Shown: positions 1-9,028, counted from the stretch's first letter. The stretch is DNA of 64,000 bases from JBHGYD01 sp041920415 (GCA_041920415.1 JBHGYD010000053.1:6744-70743), one strand, 5' to 3'. A program made the numbers and translations. Notes: a model not told the origin generated them from the letters alone.

Positions 1-1255
1 TTTCATTCATCGTAATGAGAGGAAAAATTGTTTCTTCAGCATCTGTTTTCCCCATATGAATCTCATATCCTTCTACCGGAATGACGGCATTTTGGTAGTT
101 CATCATTCCTTTTGAACGCGTTGTCCATTTTTCTTTCGTCATTACCGTTCTTAATGGGAAAAAACCAAACCCGTTTATGCTGCCGGAATTCGTTTCGACT
201 TTGTAAGGATCGGAAATTTCTCGACCAAGCATTTGAAACCCGCCGCATATGCCAACAATCACCGATTTTTTTGCATAATAAAGCTTTTTAATCGCTTCAG
301 ATAGACCGCTTTTTTGCACAAACAATAAGTCCTCGATTGTATTTTTCGTTCCCGGCAAAATGACAACGTCAGGTTCTCCCAGCTCGCTTGCTTGGCTGAC
401 ATAGCGAACGTGACAATCGTTTTCCAGTAAAAACGGATCGATATCGGTGAAGTTTGAAATGTGCGGAAGACGAATGACAACGATATCAATCTCATTTGCT
501 TTCTCGCTTGAATGAGAGAAATGGTCCAAAATAACCGAATCTTCCGCTTCAATATGTAAGTTCGGAATATAAGGAACGACGCCGAACACCGGCTTTCCCG
601 TATATTCTTCAAACCAGCGAAGACCCGGCTCTAGCAAAGAAAGATCTCCGCGAAACTTGTTAATGATCACCCCAATCACGCGATCGCGGTCTTCAGGAGC
701 AAGAAGCTGCAGCGTTCCTACTAAACTTGCAAATACTCCGCCTCGATCGATGTCGCCGACAAGAATCACAGGGGCGTTCGTTAAGCGTGCGATTCGCATA
801 TTGACAAGTTCGCGGTCATTTAAGTTCACTTCCGCGGGACTTCCCGCTCCTTCAATCACAATTCGGTCATAGGCAGAGGACAATCGCTCATACGCTTCCT
901 TTATGATCTGTAATCCAAGCGCGAAAAACTCTTCGCGGTACTCTGTCGCCTTATAATTTTGATAAGGCTTTCCGTTAACGACAATTTGCGAAGTGTGATC
1001 ACTCATAGGCTTGATTAAAATCGGGTTCATATCCGCAGTCGCCACCGTTTTTGCCGCCTCCGCCTGTACCCCTTGCGCTCTTCCGATTTCCTTTCCATCT
1101 ATCGTGATGTACGAATTAAGCGACATATTTTGCGATTTAAACGGCGCCGTCCGATATCCGTCTTGCGCAAAAATTCGACACAAACCTGTTGCGATCACGC
1201 TTTTTCCCGCGTCGGAATGAGTGCCTTGAATCATAATGGGCAATGCTCCATTCAT
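1..1255 (-). CDS. cobQ: Cobyric acid synthase, C-terminus cut off by window edge
   Basis: The product amidates the peripheral carboxylates of adenosyl-cobyrinic acid diamide to cobyric acid, using glutamine and ATP, in cobalamin synthesis. About 418 codons are visible. The N-terminus has a dethiobiotin-synthetase-like P-loop segment (GTHSDAGKS) and continues with SQNMSLNSY and VEGAGSPAEVNL. The C-terminal part is a class I glutamine amidotransferase domain with the nucleophile Cys in GICGGFQMLG near residue 336 and the EIHMG motif close to the window edge. The family is usually about 500 residues, so roughly 90 are missing. The ATG is preceded by GAGAGGGG at good spacing. No frameshift was found in the visible part. 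No cobalamin riboswitch was recognised directly upstream, so the gene's regulation is not explained here. Confidence 0.93.
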   Translation of the reverse strand, partial: MNGALPIMIQGTHSDAGKSVIATGLCRIFAQDGYRTAPFKSQNMSLNSYITIDGKEIGRAQGVQAEAAKTVATADMNPILIKPMSDHTSQIVVNGKPYQNYKATEYREEFFALGLQIIKEAYERLSSAYDRIVIEGAGSPAEVNLNDRELVNMRIARLTNAPVILVGDIDRGGVFASLVGTLQLLAPEDRDRVIGVIINKFRGDLSLLEPGLRWFEEYTGKPVFGVVPYIPNLHIEAEDSVILDHFSHSSEKANEIDIVVIRLPHISNFTDIDPFLLENDCHVRYVSQASELGEPDVVILPGTKNTIEDLLFVQKSGLSEAIKKLYYAKKSVIVGICGGFQMLGREISDPYKVETNSGSINGFGFFPLRTVMTKEKWTTRSKGMMNYQNAVIPVEGYEIHMGKTDAEETIFPLITMNE

Positions 1256-2020
1256 ACGTTTTTCCCCTCTCACAAACATCACCAAAATTTTCTGTGTTTT
1301 TCGGATTTTTTCACGAAAAATATGCAGCCTTTTTCAATATTCATAGTTTACAAAAGCTTCTATTCTAAACATCTTTTCCGAATATCCGGAGTTGAAATCA
1401 TACCGCTCTCTCTTTTCCCAAATCATTGATATCTAACGATCACAAATCGGGCGTGAAACTAAAATGAATATATAAAACAGCTTTCACAAAATCCTTTTAG
1501 ATGTATCTCTCTCTGATCATTCATATTAAACTGTTGATATCCTTAGAAATTCTATACTTTGTTAACATCTCCTTCCCCACTTTGCTCTGTAATGATACAA
1601 AACGAAAATGAACTTGCGGGTTTCGATTTTATAATCAAATGAACGCTTGCGTTACAAAAGCTGCATATCCCATCAAACAAGGTGATTTTCTCTATCAAAA
1701 ACATCTCCTTTTAAGTAAGGGGAAGCATAAGGTGGTCTTGTATGCTGCTTACCGTTCAGCTAAAACATACAAGTCGCTTAGAAGCCCCTACTTTAAATGG
1801 AGTTAAGTGGTGGATAGTTGACCGCTTTTATCTTTGATTACCTCGTCGTGTTTGAATCATTTGCCACACGTTCCAAAGAAAAAAGAGCAGTGAATGCCCT
1901 TTTCTTTACTTCTTCCGCACGTTTTACTTCTTGAGTGTCCTTATTATCTTCGCAAACAATATTAGACTGTTCTACGGCTTGCTCCTTACGTTCACTTTCA
2001 CGTTTTTCAATAACTTTTTT
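1256..2020. other. 765-bp region without a supported gene
   Basis: This stretch lies between the cobQ start and the tail of the glycosyltransferase gene. It is AT-rich, and its short open frames have no good ribosome binding sites. The only structured part is the nested hairpin at 1713-1813, described separately. No promoter for cobQ could be assigned with confidence. Confidence 0.6.
1713..1813 (+). repeat. Nested hairpin resembling an IS200/IS605-type right end
   Basis: An outer stem pairs AAGTAAGGGG (1713-1722) with CCCCTACTT (1785-1793), with one bulge. Inside it CTTGTATG (1737-1744) pairs perfectly with CATACAAG (1766-1773). A second imperfect hairpin follows, CCCCTACTTTA with TTAAGTGGTGG ending at 1813. 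The phrase AGAAGCCCCTAC followed by a terminal hairpin is the style seen at right ends of IS200/IS605 elements, where TnpB guide RNAs end. No transposase gene is attached. A decayed right end or solo guide-RNA scaffold is inferred; an unrelated structured RNA is possible. Confidence 0.4.
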
Positions 2021-2202
2021 CTAATATTTACACTTTGTCAAATTTTCATTAGTCTCTTCAACTATTTTTACATGTGTCTCAGCTAATTTCGTTTGAATTT
2101 CTGCTAGTTTTGTATCATATTCTTCTTGGTCAATCTTACCGGATGCTAGTTTTGCCTCTAGCTGAGCGATTTTTTTCTTACCTTTAAGTTTTTTTCTTAC
2201 CT
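2021..2202 (-). pseudogene. Out-of-frame C-terminal tail of the upstream glycosyltransferase
   Basis: About 60 codons continue the preceding gene in another frame: a basic KGKKK stretch, then a helical, charged segment (IAQLEAKLASGKIDQEEYDTK) ending at a stop at 2021. There is no convincing ribosome binding site for separate translation. A 19-bp unit is present twice in tandem (2170-2207). Removing one copy would fuse this tail in frame to the glycosyltransferase. Slippage in the A7 tracts could also restore the frame. The tail is therefore read as a displaced C-terminus and not as an independent gene. Confidence 0.6.
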
Positions 2203-3668
2203 TTAGATTTTTTTTCTTCACGTTTTGTTAATTTTTTATTAATCTCCTTTCGATTTTTTGTAATGCCACTTGTAATGATAAAAGGTTTTCTGTGAGTTTT
2301 GTCTCTAATTTGTTCACGAATTGAATCCATTTCAATTGATGAATCTTGAGTTTGTTTCTCTATACCTTCTTCTGTTTGTTCATCATCATCATCTTCTTCG
2401 TCTTCTTCATCTTCTTCGTCTTCTTCTAGTTCTTCTGCTTCTTCATCATCTAGTTCTTCTGTGATTTTATCATTTTCCGATTCAGCCGCCTGATCTTCAT
2501 TCATTTTTTCTTGTTCAACTTCTTTAGCTTGTTCCCAAACTTCAAGCAGCTCGGAAGCTACTCTGTCCCACGTGTAAACAGAAACAGCAAGTTCTCTTCC
2601 TTTTTCTCCCATTCTTTTCATCAATGACTTGTCTGATAATATTTGTGAAATCTTTTCTACAAAACAACTTGGATCCTCCGGATTCTCCACTACAAGACCG
2701 TTTTCTCCTAAGAGGATAACTTCTGGATTTCCTCCCCTTGCAGTTGTTACGATCGGAAGACCTGCTGCCATCGCTTCGTAGTGTACCCGCGCCAACGGTT
2801 CTTGCCATTGCGAAGTACATACAAATAAATCAGCCGCAGCAAACCAATTTTGTATTTCATCTGGCGCAACAAAGCCTGTTGTCACAACTGGTACTGACAA
2901 TTTTTTTGCTAACGCCCGTACGTAGGCTACATAATCGGTTACATCATTTTGGCTAAACCATTTACTTCCTACTATTACTAGAGCTAAATCTTTAAATTTT
3001 TTTGAAAGCTCCGGTAACGCTCTAACTAACCGATCGACCCCTTTATTATTTGAAAGCCTTCCTGCAAATAAAATGACTGTTTTATTCTCTAAACCATTTG
3101 CTTGACGAATTTCTTTGCGTATTTTTTGCATCTTTGGATGATTTCCTGGCAAAAATCTCTCGCTATCCACTCCGGAATAAATCGTGCGTATCTTTGGTGA
3201 GGCTTGTGGATATAGCTCACGTATTACATTTCCAACATAATTACTAATCGTTACAATACTTGACACTTCTTCTAATACTGCCTTTGCTTCTTCTGGATCA
3301 ATTTTTTCTGGATTGAACATATCATTGTGCATGCTTAAGGTAATTTTTGCTTGAGGGGCTGCATTTCGGACAGGCATGACGAGGCGTGGGCGATTAAAAA
3401 TGTGGATAAGATCAAATTGATTCGATTCAACATAACGAACAACGCCTTCTCGATATATTTCGAATACTTTTCCTGGTACACGTACATAATGAATTCCATT
3501 TATGGTTTCTTGATCTGGAAGTAATGGATCACTAATTCCCAAAACCGTAATATCATGAAATTTGCTTAAATGTGGAAGAGTACCGGAAATATAAGTTTGG
3601 ATCGCTCCTCCTAATACGGGAGGAACAGGAAGTTTTTCAGTACAAATCATTAAAATTTTCATGTTCAT
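2184..3668 (-). CDS. cotSA: CotSA-like GT4 glycosyltransferase with long acidic tail
   Basis: This is a GT-B fold glycosyltransferase, similar in plan to the spore-coat-associated CotSA of Bacillus. The N-terminal domain begins KILMICTEKLPVPPVLGGAIQTYI. The C-terminal GT4 domain has FAGRLSNNKGVDRLVRAL and the nucleotide-sugar motif ending EAMAAGLPIVTTARGGNPEV near residue 305. The conserved part ends near residue 380. It is followed by an unusual run of Asp/Glu (about residues 395-435) and then a Lys-rich end. The start ATG overlaps the stop of the upstream cotS-like gene (ATGA), so the two are probably translationally coupled. The sugar donor and acceptor are unknown. The reading frame ends early because of a 19-bp tandem duplication (2170-2207). 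Confidence 0.75.
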   Translation of the reverse strand: MNMKILMICTEKLPVPPVLGGAIQTYISGTLPHLSKFHDITVLGISDPLLPDQETINGIHYVRVPGKVFEIYREGVVRYVESNQFDLIHIFNRPRLVMPVRNAAPQAKITLSMHNDMFNPEKIDPEEAKAVLEEVSSIVTISNYVGNVIRELYPQASPKIRTIYSGVDSERFLPGNHPKMQKIRKEIRQANGLENKTVILFAGRLSNNKGVDRLVRALPELSKKFKDLALVIVGSKWFSQNDVTDYVAYVRALAKKLSVPVVTTGFVAPDEIQNWFAAADLFVCTSQWQEPLARVHYEAMAAGLPIVTTARGGNPEVILLGENGLVVENPEDPSCFVEKISQILSDKSLMKRMGEKGRELAVSVYTWDRVASELLEVWEQAKEVEQEKMNEDQAAESENDKITEELDDEEAEELEEDEEDEEDEEDDDDEQTEEGIEKQTQDSSIEMDSIREQIRDKTHRKPFIITSGITKNRKEINKKLTKREEKKSKGKKKT

Positions 3669-4762
3669 TCCATTCCCTTCCAGTCATTTTGGATTTCTTT
3701 CAATACAGGCCACTTTGACTGATCAGTTTCGACAATCGTTTGAATTAATTCTGTTGTTGTTGGTTCATTGAGAAATAGCTCGGGTTCATACACGACTTCT
3801 TTTATATTTTTATAAAACTCGTTTGGCATTGACAAATCAATCATTAAAATCTCATAGAGTTGAGCTGTTATCGGATTTGCTTCATGATACGCCTTAATCA
3901 TTTCCCGTACCCACGTCACATCCCATCTAAATAAATCGGCCATTGTACCGGAAATCAGCTTTCTTAAATCACGAATCGGAAGGTCATATGCGACTCCGTC
4001 AAGGTCAATAATCCACATCCCTTCGGCTCCCATTTGCCCATTGGACCAACCATAGTCTTGGTGAACTAACCCCCAATACGCATTTCCTAGTTTTGTCAAT
4101 TGAAAATAGCTTGATTGATTGAGCATTTCTAGACCTCTTCTTGCTTGCTCTTCAAATTCATCGACCACATTCAATAAGTACGAACTTGCCGAGCATTCCT
4201 CATAAGCTTTGGCAATGGTTCGAAACCACTCCATTTTCGCTATGACCTTTTTATAGTTTTTTGGCCACTTGTGCAATCTTGAAGCATTTTCAGCCTGTTC
4301 AGGAGGGATATACCCCTTGCTTAAACGATGGAATTCACCGAGAGCATAACAAAGTTGCTTTGCTCCTTCCAAATCTTTTGTAACCGGTGCCAATGGTTCA
4401 ATCCATTCTGCAACGAACCATAACTTCCCTCCTGCTTCAACATAATTTTTTCCGTCCTTTGTTTTTACAATTGGCGGCACCCTTGCCTCCTGGACATCAA
4501 CTAAATATTCCTGAGCCCCCAGGCTGAACAAACTTCTAGTTGGTCTTCGGTGTAACAGCTTCAAACTTTTTGGTCCTGATTCTGTTTCAAGTTTCCAGAT
4601 CGCACCCCCTTTGTCCGGTTTGGTTGTGACTACTTGAATGCTCTTAACGGATAAATCGTAACTTTGAAGAACCTCTTGTGCTAGTTGTTCAATATAGTCA
4701 GGTACAAAAAATTCATGAGTAAGTTCATCGACTATCCATGGTTCAATTACTGTCTTCTCCAC
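3665..4762 (-). CDS. cotS: CotS-family spore coat protein, kinase-like
   Basis: A 365-residue member of the CotS/YutH kinase-like family, distantly related to aminoglycoside phosphotransferases. These proteins are found in Bacillus spore coats. The kinase-like motifs remain: HQDYGWSNGQ (the HxDxxxxN loop) and IIDLDGVAYD (metal-binding Asp). Activity is therefore possible, although substrates are not established. I chose the GTG at 4762 because GGAGGG lies five bases upstream; a longer in-frame ATG at 4804 would bury that site. It overlaps the downstream glycosyltransferase by four bases, matching the cotS/cotSA association in Bacillus. Sporulation control is expected from the family, but no sigma-K or sigma-E promoter could be assigned. 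Confidence 0.75.
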   Translation of the reverse strand: MEKTVIEPWIVDELTHEFFVPDYIEQLAQEVLQSYDLSVKSIQVVTTKPDKGGAIWKLETESGPKSLKLLHRRPTRSLFSLGAQEYLVDVQEARVPPIVKTKDGKNYVEAGGKLWFVAEWIEPLAPVTKDLEGAKQLCYALGEFHRLSKGYIPPEQAENASRLHKWPKNYKKVIAKMEWFRTIAKAYEECSASSYLLNVVDEFEEQARRGLEMLNQSSYFQLTKLGNAYWGLVHQDYGWSNGQMGAEGMWIIDLDGVAYDLPIRDLRKLISGTMADLFRWDVTWVREMIKAYHEANPITAQLYEILMIDLSMPNEFYKNIKEVVYEPELFLNEPTTTELIQTIVETDQSKWPVLKEIQNDWKGME

Positions 4763-5296
4763 ACTATCCCTCCTATAAAATAGAAAAGCATCAGCTTTAT
4801 GCAACCATACTTAGACAAAACATTATTTTTGTCGTTCATTCATCTAATACACGTTAGTGCTGGGTTGATGGGCAAATATAGTCATCGACAGAAGCATTGA
4901 ACAACGTTAGGTCGCTTTTTGACACATCGTTCGTAGAATGAGAGTCATCTTAAATATATCAATAAGGTATGCTTCATTTTTCATATAGGTATAGACAAAT
5001 ATAATGGTTAGGCGTTTTTTTTAGTGCAACGTAGTATTTGACTCTTCAGGCAGTTTTGTGTGCAATTATATATTCCATATTTAGTTTTTGGGAAAAATGC
5101 TGTCGAACAGTACAGAATATAATAAAAACCAGAAACCGTTTGGGCTTCTGGTTTTTATCACTTCCAAATAATGTTAATATTTCAAAAAACGAAAAATTTG
5201 AATTCGGTACGAGATCAATAAGTTTTAATACTAACCCATACATCTATACGTCCATCATCATATGATATATAGAAAATGAATGAAAGGAGAAAAACG
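4763..5296. other. Divergent intergenic region upstream of cotS and ymaF-like genes
   Basis: About 530 bp of AT-rich sequence separates two divergently oriented genes. No gene is supported. The one clear element is the hairpin at 5124-5156. Promoters for both genes should lie here but could not be assigned with confidence. Confidence 0.5.
5124..5156. terminator. Perfect 11-bp hairpin flanked by A and T runs
   Basis: AAAAACCAGAA (5124-5134) pairs perfectly with TTCTGGTTTTT (5146-5156) around an 11-base loop. It has the form of a bidirectional intrinsic terminator. It lies between divergent genes, so it does not end either neighbour. It may mark a lost gene or a small transcript. Confidence 0.6.
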
Positions 5297-5671
5297 ATGG
5301 AAATACCTGTTAGCGGATATTTGGTTTCTTCCGATGATTCAGACTCATATCACTCACATAACCTGTATATTACTACTTGGGATGGTAGACCTGTGCATGT
5401 TCATAAATTCTCTGGGGTTACTTCTTATGACGTAGGTCATAGCCATAGATACGTTGGAGAGACAGAGCCTGCGCCAAGCGGTGTTCCACATACACACCGT
5501 TATTTTACATTTACATCCTTCGATGATGGGCATAGGCATGAGATAAGAGGCGTTACTGGACCGGCTATTCCATTTCCAGGCGGTGGACATTATCACGAAT
5601 TCTCCGGCGTTACAACAACAAGCGGACGAATTCCTCACTCACATCGATATAGCGGAAAAACAAGTGGATGA
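5297..5671 (+). CDS. YmaF-like histidine-rich repeat protein
   Basis: A 124-residue protein built from short repeats with His-x-His pairs: SHNLY, VHVHKFSGVT, GHSHRYVGET, PHTHRYF, GHRHEIRGVTG, GHYHEFSGVT and PHSHRYSGKT. This pattern matches the YmaF family, whose function is unknown. The repeats suggest a beta-rich fold that could bind metal; this is inference. There is no signal peptide or membrane segment. I start at the ATG at 5297 because AAAGGAG lies seven bases upstream of it; an in-frame ATG at 5276 has no such site. It is monocistronic, ended by a strong hairpin at 5793. Its place beside coat genes makes a spore-surface role worth considering. Confidence 0.75.
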   Translation: MEIPVSGYLVSSDDSDSYHSHNLYITTWDGRPVHVHKFSGVTSYDVGHSHRYVGETEPAPSGVPHTHRYFTFTSFDDGHRHEIRGVTGPAIPFPGGGHYHEFSGVTTTSGRIPHSHRYSGKTSG

Positions 5672-5792
5672 ATAAAACACGATGATTACCTTTATCAAAC
5701 AAATCTAATACCCGTTGATAAGTGCAAAAAGCAATGCTCCATAGTCATAATCTGCAACTTTTCAATCCCTGGGCACAAACGCTTTGTTATAA

Positions 5793-5838
5793 GGAGAGAC
5801 TGTCACTTTCTACAGTGACGGTCTCTCCTTCTCTTTTA
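5793..5838 (+). terminator. Intrinsic terminator with conserved downstream tail
   Basis: GGAGAGACTGTCACT pairs with AGTGACGGTCTCTCC, with one G-U pair, and is followed by a T-rich tract. The tail TTTTATTCTACTAATCTTTC recurs after two other terminators in the window, at 27.3 and 44.7 kb. Confidence 0.8.
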
Positions 5839-6011
5839 TTCTACTAATCTTTCGACATACTTAGAGGTATGACAGACGCCAGTCCCAAAAAATTCAGTTC
5901 TCTCAAATATTTTTATTGTTGTTTTGTGTAGATTTCGGTAGGTTGATTTTTACGATTAATTCAGAAAAAAATAAAAATTTAAAAATCCGTAAACAGAAAG
6001 GAGGGGGCTTA

Positions 6012-6740
6012 TTGATTTATTTTCATCAGGTCAATAAACATTATGGAAACTTTCATGTTCTCAAGGATATAACCCTTTCCATCGAGCAAGGAGAGGTAGT
6101 GGTGATCATCGGACCGTCTGGTTCTGGAAAAAGTACGTTAGTTCGCTGTATTAATCGCCTTGAAACGATTACAAGCGGTGAATTGATTGTCGACAACGTA
6201 AAAGTAAATGACAAACATACAGACATTAACAAACTGCGGCGTAACATCGGTATGGTATTTCAACACTTTAACTTGTACCCACATAAAACCGTGCTACAGA
6301 ACATTACACTGGCACCGATCAAAGTACTAGGCGTTTCGGAAAAGGAAGCCAAAGAAACAGCCATGTACTATTTAGAAAAAGTAGGCATTCCCGATAAAGC
6401 GAATGCTTATCCATCAGAATTATCCGGCGGTCAGCAGCAGCGTGTTGCAATAGCCCGCGGGCTTGCGATGAAGCCGAAAATTATGCTGTTCGATGAACCG
6501 ACATCGGCGCTCGATCCAGAGACAATTGGAGAAGTACTTGATGTGATGAAAAAGCTCGCGAAAGAAGGAATGACGATGGTCGTTGTGACCCACGAAATGG
6601 GATTTGCCCGTGAAGTGGCCGATCGCATCGTATTCATGGATCAAGGGAGAATTCTCGAGGAAGCTCCACCAGAGCAGTTTTTTGCCAATCCTCGCGAAGA
6701 ACGGGCACGCCTGTTTCTCAGTCGCATTCTTAACCACTAA
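6012..6740 (+). CDS. glnQ: Glutamine ABC transporter ATP-binding protein
   Basis: A cytoplasmic ATPase that drives glutamine uptake with GlnH, GlnM and GlnP. It shows Walker A (GPSGSGKST), Q-loop (MVFQHFNLYPH), ABC signature (LSGGQQQR), Walker B (IMLFDEP) and the switch His (VVTHEMGF). With the TTG start at 6012 it is 242 residues, the usual GlnQ length. That TTG follows GGAGG by about seven bases; the in-frame codons further upstream have no ribosome binding site. It is the first gene of glnQ-glnH-glnM-glnP, the order found in B. subtilis. No TnrA or GlnR box was recognised upstream. Confidence 0.95.
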   Translation: MIYFHQVNKHYGNFHVLKDITLSIEQGEVVVIIGPSGSGKSTLVRCINRLETITSGELIVDNVKVNDKHTDINKLRRNIGMVFQHFNLYPHKTVLQNITLAPIKVLGVSEKEAKETAMYYLEKVGIPDKANAYPSELSGGQQQRVAIARGLAMKPKIMLFDEPTSALDPETIGEVLDVMKKLAKEGMTMVVVTHEMGFAREVADRIVFMDQGRILEEAPPEQFFANPREERARLFLSRILNH

Positions 6741-6760
6741 TAACAAAGGGGGATTTTCAA

Positions 6761-7624
6761 ATGAATTTGAAAAACATATGGAAGAAAATCATTGGGATTG
6801 GTCTTGTTACGATGCTTAGCGCAATCGCTTTAGTTGGTTGCAGCAGCAGCGAAACTACGACAGGAAGCAAAGAAAGCGAAACGAAAAAAGCGGAAGCCCC
6901 AGCTGCAGAGAGCACGTTGGATAAAATCAAAAAAAGAGGCAAGCTCATTGTGGGTGTCAAGTATGATTTGAATCTCTTTGGTTTAAAAGATCCGCAAACA
7001 GGAAAAGTAGAAGGCTTTGATATCGATATCGCCAAAGGATTGGCGAAAAAAATTCTTGGCGATGAAAACAAAATTGAGCTAAAAGAAGTAACGTCAAAAA
7101 CTCGTATCCCAATGCTAAATAATGGCGAAATCGATGCTATCATTGCGACGATGACAATTACAGAAGATCGGAAAAAGGAAGTTGACTTCTCTGACGTTTA
7201 TTTCATGGCTGGTCAATCGTTACTCGTAAAAAAAGACAGCAAAATCAATGGTCTTAAGGATATTAAAAAAGGTGTAACAGTTTTGACCGCAAAAGGTTCC
7301 ACTTCCGCCCAGAACATTCGCCAAAAAGCTCCAGAAGCAACTGTTTTAGAGTTTGAAAACTATGCAGAAGCATTTACGGCCTTAAAAGCTGGACAAGGTG
7401 ATGCGTTGACGACTGACAATGCGCTGCTCTGGGGTATGGCGAAGCAAGACCCAAATTTCCGAGTTGTCGACGAAACGTTTTCTGAAGAGCCATATGGAAT
7501 TGCCGTGCGAAAAGGCGATAAGGAATTTCTAGACGTCATTAACGAATACCTCAAGGAATTAAAGGCTAGCGGTGAATATGACAAAATCTACGAAAAGTGG
7601 ATTGGTGAAAAGCCGAAAAACTAA
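6761..7624 (+). CDS. glnH: Glutamine-binding lipoprotein of ABC transporter
   Basis: An extracellular solute-binding protein of the polar amino-acid family 3 type, 287 residues. It has a lipoprotein signal peptide with positively charged start, hydrophobic core and lipobox ALVGC, so Cys at about residue 27 would be lipidated. After a Ser/Thr/Lys-rich linker comes the binding domain: KRGKLIVGVKYDLNLFG, GFDIDIAKGLA and MTITEDRKKEVDFSDVYF. The start is preceded by AAAGGGGG. It sits 20 bp after glnQ. A hairpin follows it before glnM, which would favour higher expression of the binding protein than of the permeases. Confidence 0.95.
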   Translation: MNLKNIWKKIIGIGLVTMLSAIALVGCSSSETTTGSKESETKKAEAPAAESTLDKIKKRGKLIVGVKYDLNLFGLKDPQTGKVEGFDIDIAKGLAKKILGDENKIELKEVTSKTRIPMLNNGEIDAIIATMTITEDRKKEVDFSDVYFMAGQSLLVKKDSKINGLKDIKKGVTVLTAKGSTSAQNIRQKAPEATVLEFENYAEAFTALKAGQGDALTTDNALLWGMAKQDPNFRVVDETFSEEPYGIAVRKGDKEFLDVINEYLKELKASGEYDKIYEKWIGEKPKN

Positions 7625-7641
7625 AAAATTTCAATTGTAAA

Positions 7642-7671
7642 CAGATGAGCGGGTTCCCTTCCGCTCATCTG
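7642..7671 (+). terminator. Intercistronic hairpin between glnH and glnM
   Basis: CAGATGAGCGG (7642-7652) pairs perfectly with CCGCTCATCTG (7661-7671), followed by CTTCTTCCT and no strong T run. Within an operon this is best read as a partial terminator or mRNA-stabilising hairpin that raises glnH relative to glnM and glnP. Confidence 0.7.
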
Positions 7672-7708
7672 CTTCTTCCTAAACAGTAAAGGGGGACAAG
7701 ACAACAAG

Positions 7709-8362
7709 ATGCTGAATTATTCTATTCTTATTGAACATTGGGATATGTATATGCAAGGGTTTACAAACACATTAAAAGCTAGCTTTCTTGCCCTAATCGG
7801 CAGCTTATCACTAGGAACAGTCATTGCCGTATTCCGCATCGCACCAGTGCGCCCTTTGAATTGGCTAGGGACGGCGTACGTCGAATTTATACGGAACATA
7901 CCACTCATTCTAATCGTATTTGTTTTCTTTGTAGGCCTCCCTGCAATCGGAATTCGTTTCGATTCGTTCACGGCCGGAACTTTAGGGCTTACCGTTTACA
8001 CCGCTGCTTTTATCGCTGAAGTAATTCGGGCGGGAATTCTTGCTGTTCCGAAAGGTCAGATGGAGGCAGCGCGCTCATCTGGGCTTACCTATTTGCAAAC
8101 AATGCGCTATATTATCTTACCTCAGGCAATTAAAATGGTCATACCGCCACTGGGCAATCAATTTATCAATCTCGTAAAAAACTCATCTGTCCTTGGTGTC
8201 ATTGCTGGACTTGACCTCATGTATTTTGGGGATTTAATCTCATCAGAAACATTTGTTACATTTGATGTTTACATTTTTGTGGCCATGTTTTATCTCATTT
8301 TAACTGTTCCGCTGAGCCTTGGCGTCGGTTTTCTCGAGCGCCGCTTGGCCAGAAGCCGATAA
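7709..8362 (+). CDS. glnM: Glutamine ABC transporter permease
   Basis: A 217-residue inner-membrane permease of the His/Glu/Gln/Arg ABC family. Several hydrophobic helices are visible, and the coupling (EAA) loop reads GQMEAARSSGLTYLQTMRYIILPQA near residues 115-140, the site of contact with GlnQ. It is followed 15 bp later by its partner permease glnP. The two are about the same length and share the same loop, as expected for a heterodimeric channel. Confidence 0.93.
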   Translation: MLNYSILIEHWDMYMQGFTNTLKASFLALIGSLSLGTVIAVFRIAPVRPLNWLGTAYVEFIRNIPLILIVFVFFVGLPAIGIRFDSFTAGTLGLTVYTAAFIAEVIRAGILAVPKGQMEAARSSGLTYLQTMRYIILPQAIKMVIPPLGNQFINLVKNSSVLGVIAGLDLMYFGDLISSETFVTFDVYIFVAMFYLILTVPLSLGVGFLERRLARSR

Positions 8363-8377
8363 AAGGAGGAGTGACAA

Positions 8378-9028
8378 GTGGATTTTATCGGTGCATACTC
8401 CCCTGCCCATCTTACATTTTTGCTTGAAGGTTTTTCAGTTACGCTTGAGGTCGCTTTTATATCGATTGTGCTCAGTTTTGCAATTGGAATTATCATCGGA
8501 GTGTTACGCTACGGGCGAATTCCTGTCGTTTCCCATGTTCTCGCAGTAGGAGTTGAAACGATTCGCAATCTGCCATTGTTGCTCATTATTTTCTTTACGT
8601 ACTTTGCTCTTCCTGAGGTGGGCTGGAAACTCGACAAATTATATGCGGCTATTTTGGCGTTGGTCATTTTTGAATCAGCGATGCTGTCAGAAATTGTCCG
8701 AAGCGGATTGAATTCGGTCGAGAAAGGACAGATTGAAGCCGCACGTTCCTCAGGGCTTACCTATATGCAAACGTTGTGGCATATTGTACTGCCGCAGGCT
8801 CTGCGCCGTATGGTTCCACCGATTGTAGGGCAATTCATCTCTTTATTAAAAGACACATCGTTAGCAGTCGTTATCGCTTTACCGGAGCTAATGAACCACG
8901 CTCAGATTATTAATGGTAGAAATGTGAATTATGTGATTCCTATTTTCTTGCTAGTTGCTGTTATGTATTTTATAGTGAATTACTCATTATCATTGATTTC
9001 TAGGCGGCTAGAGCATAAACATCTATGA
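8378..9028 (+). CDS. glnP: Glutamine ABC transporter permease
   Basis: The second 216-residue permease of the pair. Its coupling loop is GQIEAARSSGLTYMQTLWHIVLPQA, almost the same as in the preceding gene, and hydrophobic segments cover most of the rest. The start is a GTG with GGAGGAG upstream. It is the last gene of glnQHMP, with a strong hairpin at 9053-9088 after it. The sensor kinase gene begins just beyond and is probably a separate unit. Confidence 0.93.
   Translation: MDFIGAYSPAHLTFLLEGFSVTLEVAFISIVLSFAIGIIIGVLRYGRIPVVSHVLAVGVETIRNLPLLLIIFFTYFALPEVGWKLDKLYAAILALVIFESAMLSEIVRSGLNSVEKGQIEAARSSGLTYMQTLWHIVLPQALRRMVPPIVGQFISLLKDTSLAVVIALPELMNHAQIINGRNVNYVIPIFLLVAVMYFIVNYSLSLISRRLEHKHL

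Noticed and set aside
63..612. Minus-strand open frames inside the first kilobase
   Set aside because: They are out of frame with cobQ, which reads continuously from 1255 to the window edge with all motifs, so they are shadows.
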